In this document: piece by piece, positions 60,737 through 64,000 of the stretch
Position numbering within the stretch: the first letter of the stretch is position 1
Layout: every line of letters begins with the position of its first letter
NCBI GenBank assembly: GCA_046296195.1
Contig: JBKBLR010000011.1
Location: 1 to 64,000, forward strand
Reading direction: 5' to 3'
Length of the DNA stretch: 64,000 bases
DNA from: Amphiplicatus sp046296195
GTDB taxonomy: Bacteria; Pseudomonadota; Alphaproteobacteria; Caulobacterales; Parvularculaceae
Made by a program: the position numbers and the translations under genes
Notes under the pieces: generated by a model
What the model was told of the DNA's origin: nothing
The model's database searches: none
Seen by the model: only the letters and a program-made list of their open reading frames with translations

Positions 60737-62262
60737 GCGGCTTCGACGCGGCGCCGGTCGCGCTCAGCCTTGATGTCCGCCGCGGCGCCCTTTTCCTCGA
60801 CCGTGAAATCCTCATGGTAGGAGCGCTCGACATTGACGTTCCAGAGGTCGTGACGCTCGCCTGTAATGTTTCGGGCGGCGAGCATCGCCGTCAGCATCGA
60901 GTGGTCCTGATTGTTGTAACGGTGCATGCCGTTGCGTCCGACCGTCTGGAAGTTCTCGAGCGTCAACAGCCAGTCCTTCACCGTCTCGAGCGCTTCGCGA
61001 TATTCGCCGTCATAGACCGGATAGGCCTTCGGCTGGCGGATGACCGTGCCGTCGACGACATTCGACACCTTTGCGAGGCCTAGATATTCGAGCTCGCGGG
61101 CGGCCTGCGCGATGAGGTCGGCGTCCGACGTCGTCCAGAGCCCGTCGCCTTCGTGGCAGAAATATTCCATGCCGATGGAGGCTTTGTCCGCCTCCGGAAC
61201 CATATCTGGCGACCATGACCGGAAATTTTGAATGCGGCCGACCTTCACTTCCGGCGCGTGGATGTAAATCCAGTTGTCCGGGAACGGGTCGGGGTGGTCG
61301 AGAATGAGGGTGACGATCAGGAAGTCGCGATAATTTAGACGGTCGGCGGCGGCGATGACATCCGGCGGCGGCGGCGGGTCGAAGGCGTGAATGAGGTCTT
61401 TGATCGCCATCGAATTGACGAACCAGTCGGCGGCGATGCGATAGGTGCGCGGTTCTGCCCCTGAATAGTCGACCGCCTCGACCGCGGCGACACGGTTCCC
61501 CTCCCGAAAAACTTTCGTGACGGCGGTTCTCATCCGCAGCTCGCCGCCGTTCCGCCGGACCTCGTCGCGAAAGCGCTCCCACATCTGGCCCGGTCCGAGC
61601 CGGGGATACTCGAACTCCTCGATGAGGCTCGTCGTGTCATTCGCCCCCGTAAGCGCGTTAAGGACCGCCTTGGTCAGCGACAGGTTCTTGATACGCTGCG
61701 CGGCCCAGTCGGCGCGGATCTCGGTGCAGGGAATGCCCCATACCTTTTCCGTGTAGGATTTGAAGAAGTGCTCGAACAGGCGGCGCCCGAAGCGGTTCGT
61801 CACCCATTGCTCGAAGTTTTCCTCCTCGGGGTGCGGGCTGACGCGCCATTTCATGTAGCTCATCATGATCTGAAACGCTTCGACCGGTCCCATGTTCGAG
61901 AGCGCGTTGAAGATCTTCAGCGGGTAGTCATAATATTTCCCGCGATAGAAAATGCGCGAAAGGCGGGGGCGGAGGACGAAATCCTGACCGCCGACCTCGT
62001 GCCACAGCGCCTCGACTTCCTTCACCTTGGTGAAGAAGCGGTGCCCGCCGATGTCGAAGCGAAACCCCTTGAAGCTTTCGGTGCGCGCGATGCCGCCGAC
62101 ATCGTCTGACGCTTCAAGGACGATCGGGCGATGAGCCTTGCTTCGCTTCTGCAGCTCATAGGCGGCTGTCAGCCCCGCCGGCCCGGCGCCGACAATGACA
62201 ACCGCGCCGTTCCCGGCCTGCTCAAGCGGAGGTGACGGCGGATTGATCATTGTGCTGGTCAT
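60733..62262 (-). CDS. FAD-dependent oxidoreductase, UDP-galactopyranose-mutase-like
   Basis: 509 residues. VVIVGAGPAGLTAAYELQKRS is the FAD-binding start, then IVLEASDDVGGIARTESFKGFRFDIGGHRFFTK. The FEHFFKSYTEKVWGIPCTEI and YDYPLKIFNALSNMG segments are typical for a flavoprotein group in polysaccharide clusters, related to UDP-galactopyranose mutase and protoporphyrinogen oxidase. Precise reaction unknown. ATG at 62262 (or 62250) overlaps the end of the UXS gene by 41 bp on the same strand. Confidence 0.87.
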   Translation of the reverse strand: MTSTMINPPSPPLEQAGNGAVVIVGAGPAGLTAAYELQKRSKAHRPIVLEASDDVGGIARTESFKGFRFDIGGHRFFTKVKEVEALWHEVGGQDFVLRPRLSRIFYRGKYYDYPLKIFNALSNMGPVEAFQIMMSYMKWRVSPHPEEENFEQWVTNRFGRRLFEHFFKSYTEKVWGIPCTEIRADWAAQRIKNLSLTKAVLNALTGANDTTSLIEEFEYPRLGPGQMWERFRDEVRRNGGELRMRTAVTKVFREGNRVAAVEAVDYSGAEPRTYRIAADWFVNSMAIKDLIHAFDPPPPPDVIAAADRLNYRDFLIVTLILDHPDPFPDNWIYIHAPEVKVGRIQNFRSWSPDMVPEADKASIGMEYFCHEGDGLWTTSDADLIAQAARELEYLGLAKVSNVVDGTVIRQPKAYPVYDGEYREALETVKDWLLTLENFQTVGRNGMHRYNNQDHSMLTAMLAARNITGERHDLWNVNVERSYHEDFTVEEKGAAADIKAERDRRRVEAA

Positions 62263-63289
62263 CGCTCTTTCTGAAGGGATTGGCCGGCAGATCCGGCGCG
62301 GTTGCTGGTTTCAAGTTTCGGGCGGCGTCCTGCTCCTTGCGTGGCATTTGGCCGCGCGCCCACGCGATCGTGCGATCAAGGCCTTCAGCAAGCGCCGTCG
62401 ATGGCCGCCAGCCGAGATCGCGTTCCGCTCTCGTGATGTCCGGTCGCCGGATTTTCGGATCGTCCGCGGGCAAGTCTTTCATCACGATCGGGGACGTGCT
62501 GCCGACGCGGGCTTTCACGATCTTGGCCAATTCGAGGATGGTATGCTCGACCGGATTGCCGAGATTGACGGGGCCTATTCGCTTTCCCGGCGCGTTCATC
62601 AAGATAAGGAGCGCCTCAACCATGTCGTCTACGTAGCAGAAGGATCGCGTCTGCGATCCATCGCCGTAGACGGTGATCGGCGCGGCGGCGAGCGCCTGCG
62701 TGATGAAGTTCGGAATGCAGCGCCCGTCCTCGGGGTTCATGCGAGGCCCATAAGTGTTGAAGATGCGCGCGACGCGCACCTCGACGCCATGCTGGCGGCA
62801 GTAATCATAAAAGAGCGTTTCTGCGGCGCGCTTTCCCTCGTCATAACAGGCGCGCGGCCCGACGCAGCTCACCAGGCCGACATAGTCCTCCGGCTGCGGA
62901 TGGACGTCGGGATCGCCGTAAACCTCGCTGGTCGAGGCCTGCAGGACGCGGGCCCCGTCCGCCAGTCCGCGCTCGAGGACGTTGATCGCCCCGAGCACGC
63001 TCGTTTTCATCGTTCCGACGGCGTCGCGCTGATATTGGGGCGGCGAAGCGGGGCAGGCGAGATTGTAGATCTGGTCGAAGCGACCGTCCGGCAGGCGGGC
63101 GCGGACATCGCCCTCGACGAAGGTGAAGCGGGGCGACCGTATCGCGTCGGCGAGATTCGACTTGAATCCGGTTTCAAGATTGTCGAGGCAGACGACGATG
63201 GCGCCGGTTGACAACAGGCGGTCGCATAGATGGGACCCGACGAACCCCGCGCCGCCGGTAACCAAAACCCGGATGCCCGATTGACTCAA
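62222..63289 (-). CDS. UDP-glucuronate decarboxylase (UDP-xylose synthase)
   Basis: About 355 residues. Rossmann start RVLVTGGAGFVGSHLCDRLLSTG, then NLACPASPPQYQRDAVGTMKTSVLGAINVLE, LQASTSEVYGDPDVHPQ and ARIFNTYGPRMNPEDGRCIPNFI, a textbook UXS pattern with catalytic Tyr and Lys in ACYDEGKRAAE. No ATG is available; the TTG at 63289 with GGGG just upstream gives MSQSGIRVLVTGG and is preferred over TTG 63343. UDP-xylose would be the sugar donor for the nearby glycosyltransferases. Confidence 0.9.
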   Translation of the reverse strand: MSQSGIRVLVTGGAGFVGSHLCDRLLSTGAIVVCLDNLETGFKSNLADAIRSPRFTFVEGDVRARLPDGRFDQIYNLACPASPPQYQRDAVGTMKTSVLGAINVLERGLADGARVLQASTSEVYGDPDVHPQPEDYVGLVSCVGPRACYDEGKRAAETLFYDYCRQHGVEVRVARIFNTYGPRMNPEDGRCIPNFITQALAAAPITVYGDGSQTRSFCYVDDMVEALLILMNAPGKRIGPVNLGNPVEHTILELAKIVKARVGSTSPIVMKDLPADDPKIRRPDITRAERDLGWRPSTALAEGLDRTIAWARGQMPRKEQDAARNLKPATAPDLPANPFRKSDDQHNDQSAVTSA

Positions 63290-63443
63290 GACGACCCCCA
63301 CAACCCCGAACTTGGCCACAGAGTTATGCACAGGGCAAGCCAAAGACGTGGCCTCTCCGGCTCACAATCGGGCTTCAGGCGCGCTTCTTGCGCCTATTGC
63401 CGCCGCTCGGCGGCAGATGGGGCCCTCTGAAGGAAGATCGCTG

Positions 63444-64000
63444 ATGAATCGCGTGTCACCCTGGCGGTTTTGCGTCGCCCCGATGATGGACGGGACCGAC
63501 CGGCATTGCCGGTATTTTCACCGTCTGCTGACGCGGCGCGCGCGGCTTTATACCGAAATGATCGTCGCCGAGGCGGCCTTGCAGGGGGACAGGGCGCGGC
63601 TCCTCGGCTTTGACGCAGCCGAGCATCCCGTCGCCCTTCAGCTCGGCGGTTCGGCGCCTGAGAAGCTCGCCGAGGCCGCGCGCATTGGCGAAGGGTTCGG
63701 CTATGACGAGATCAATCTCAATGTCGGTTGTCCCTCTGACCGCGTCCAGTCAGGTGCGTTCGGCGCCTGCCTGATGAAGACGCCGGCGCTCGTCGCCGAC
63801 TGCGTCGCGGCGATGCGCGCGGCGGTCAGCGTTCCCGTCACGGTCAAATGCCGGATCGGGGTTGACGACGAGAATGCGAACGAAAGTTTGTTCGCCTTTG
63901 TGGAAGGGGTCGGCGCTGCGGGCTGCGATGTTTTCATCGTTCATGCGCGCAAGGCCTGGCTGCAGGGTCTCAGCCCGAGGGAGAACCGTGAAATCCCGCC
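63444..64000 (+). CDS. dusA: tRNA-dihydrouridine synthase A, 5' part
   Basis: First 185 residues before the window edge. FCVAPMMDGTDRHCRYFHRLLTRRARLYTEM is the DusA start, with the catalytic Cys in NLNVGCPSDRVQSGAFGACLM near residue 97 and VTVKCRIGVDD later (FMN). It reduces uridines in tRNA D-loop. ATG 63444 has AAGGAAG upstream. Divergent from UXS. Confidence 0.93.
   Translation, partial: MNRVSPWRFCVAPMMDGTDRHCRYFHRLLTRRARLYTEMIVAEAALQGDRARLLGFDAAEHPVALQLGGSAPEKLAEAARIGEGFGYDEINLNVGCPSDRVQSGAFGACLMKTPALVADCVAAMRAAVSVPVTVKCRIGVDDENANESLFAFVEGVGAAGCDVFIVHARKAWLQGLSPRENREIP

Overview
This 64 kb window is chromosomal DNA of a GC-rich alphaproteobacterium. The alphaproteobacterial signature is a run of clade-typical genes: murA, DUF2948, UPF0262, a small phosphatase, infA, maf, an RNase E/G-like gene and yacG. 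It is supported by the tldD-ctaC-ctaD...ctaB-coxF-ctaG-ctaE-DUF983-surf1 arrangement and a sequence that fits the CtrA box used in Caulobacterales and their relatives. A caulobacter/hyphomonad/parvularcula-type organism is plausible, but no rRNA is present and genus cannot be read. There is no prophage, insertion sequence or CRISPR array. Most DNA is dense housekeeping genes in short, often translationally coupled operons.

Layout. 1-8 kb: tlyA (cut by the window edge), a Na+/solute symporter, an MmyB-type XRE regulator divergent from a membrane protein across a palindromic operator, a dihydroorotase-like hydrolase, a DUF442 phosphatase, a VOC protein, a frameshifted DUF5946 gene and a lipoprotein amidohydrolase. 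8.1-8.5 kb: tRNA-Pro(CGG), a duplicated fragment of its 3' end, and tRNA-Gln(TTG). 9-15 kb: a seven-gene energy-transducing operon (DUF3450, long ExbB/TtpC-like, short ExbB, two ExbD, TonB, TPR protein). 15-17 kb: dodecin, a DUF1203 remnant and etfBA. 17.4-21.6 kb: a medium-chain-length polyhydroxyalkanoate locus (phasin, class II phaC, phaZ, second phasin, phaD-like regulator). 21.7-22.4 kb: a small secreted protein made of six 'SFPD' repeats, and tRNA-Thr(GGT). 22.5-27.7 kb: the murA-to-yacG cluster.

27.7-47 kb: mixed metabolism and regulation. This includes an EF-hand protein, bdhA with a patatin, dienelactone hydrolase, pyruvate kinase, nitronate monooxygenase, an AbgT transporter, a TetR / SRPBCC-VOC / DUF1428 operon with an operator over its promoter, and an outer-membrane beta-barrel gene behind three TTAA boxes. 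It continues with yccF, DUF1287, an aldo-keto reductase broken by a stop codon, gluQ, DUF3667 and a second TetR pair. 46.4-56.7 kb: tldD and the aa3-type cytochrome c oxidase structural and assembly genes, with three unusual inserted genes and an extra domain in subunit II. 56.7-64 kb: a DUF2306 membrane protein with an operator-covered promoter, a frameshifted citE-like gene, a glycosyltransferase / UDP-sugar cluster and the start of dusA.

The most unusual items are the extra beta-rich insert in CtaC, the 11-residue-repeat secreted protein, the triple TTAA palindrome before the porin gene, the two-ExbD TonB operon, and four genes that carry inactivating lesions in an otherwise intact region.
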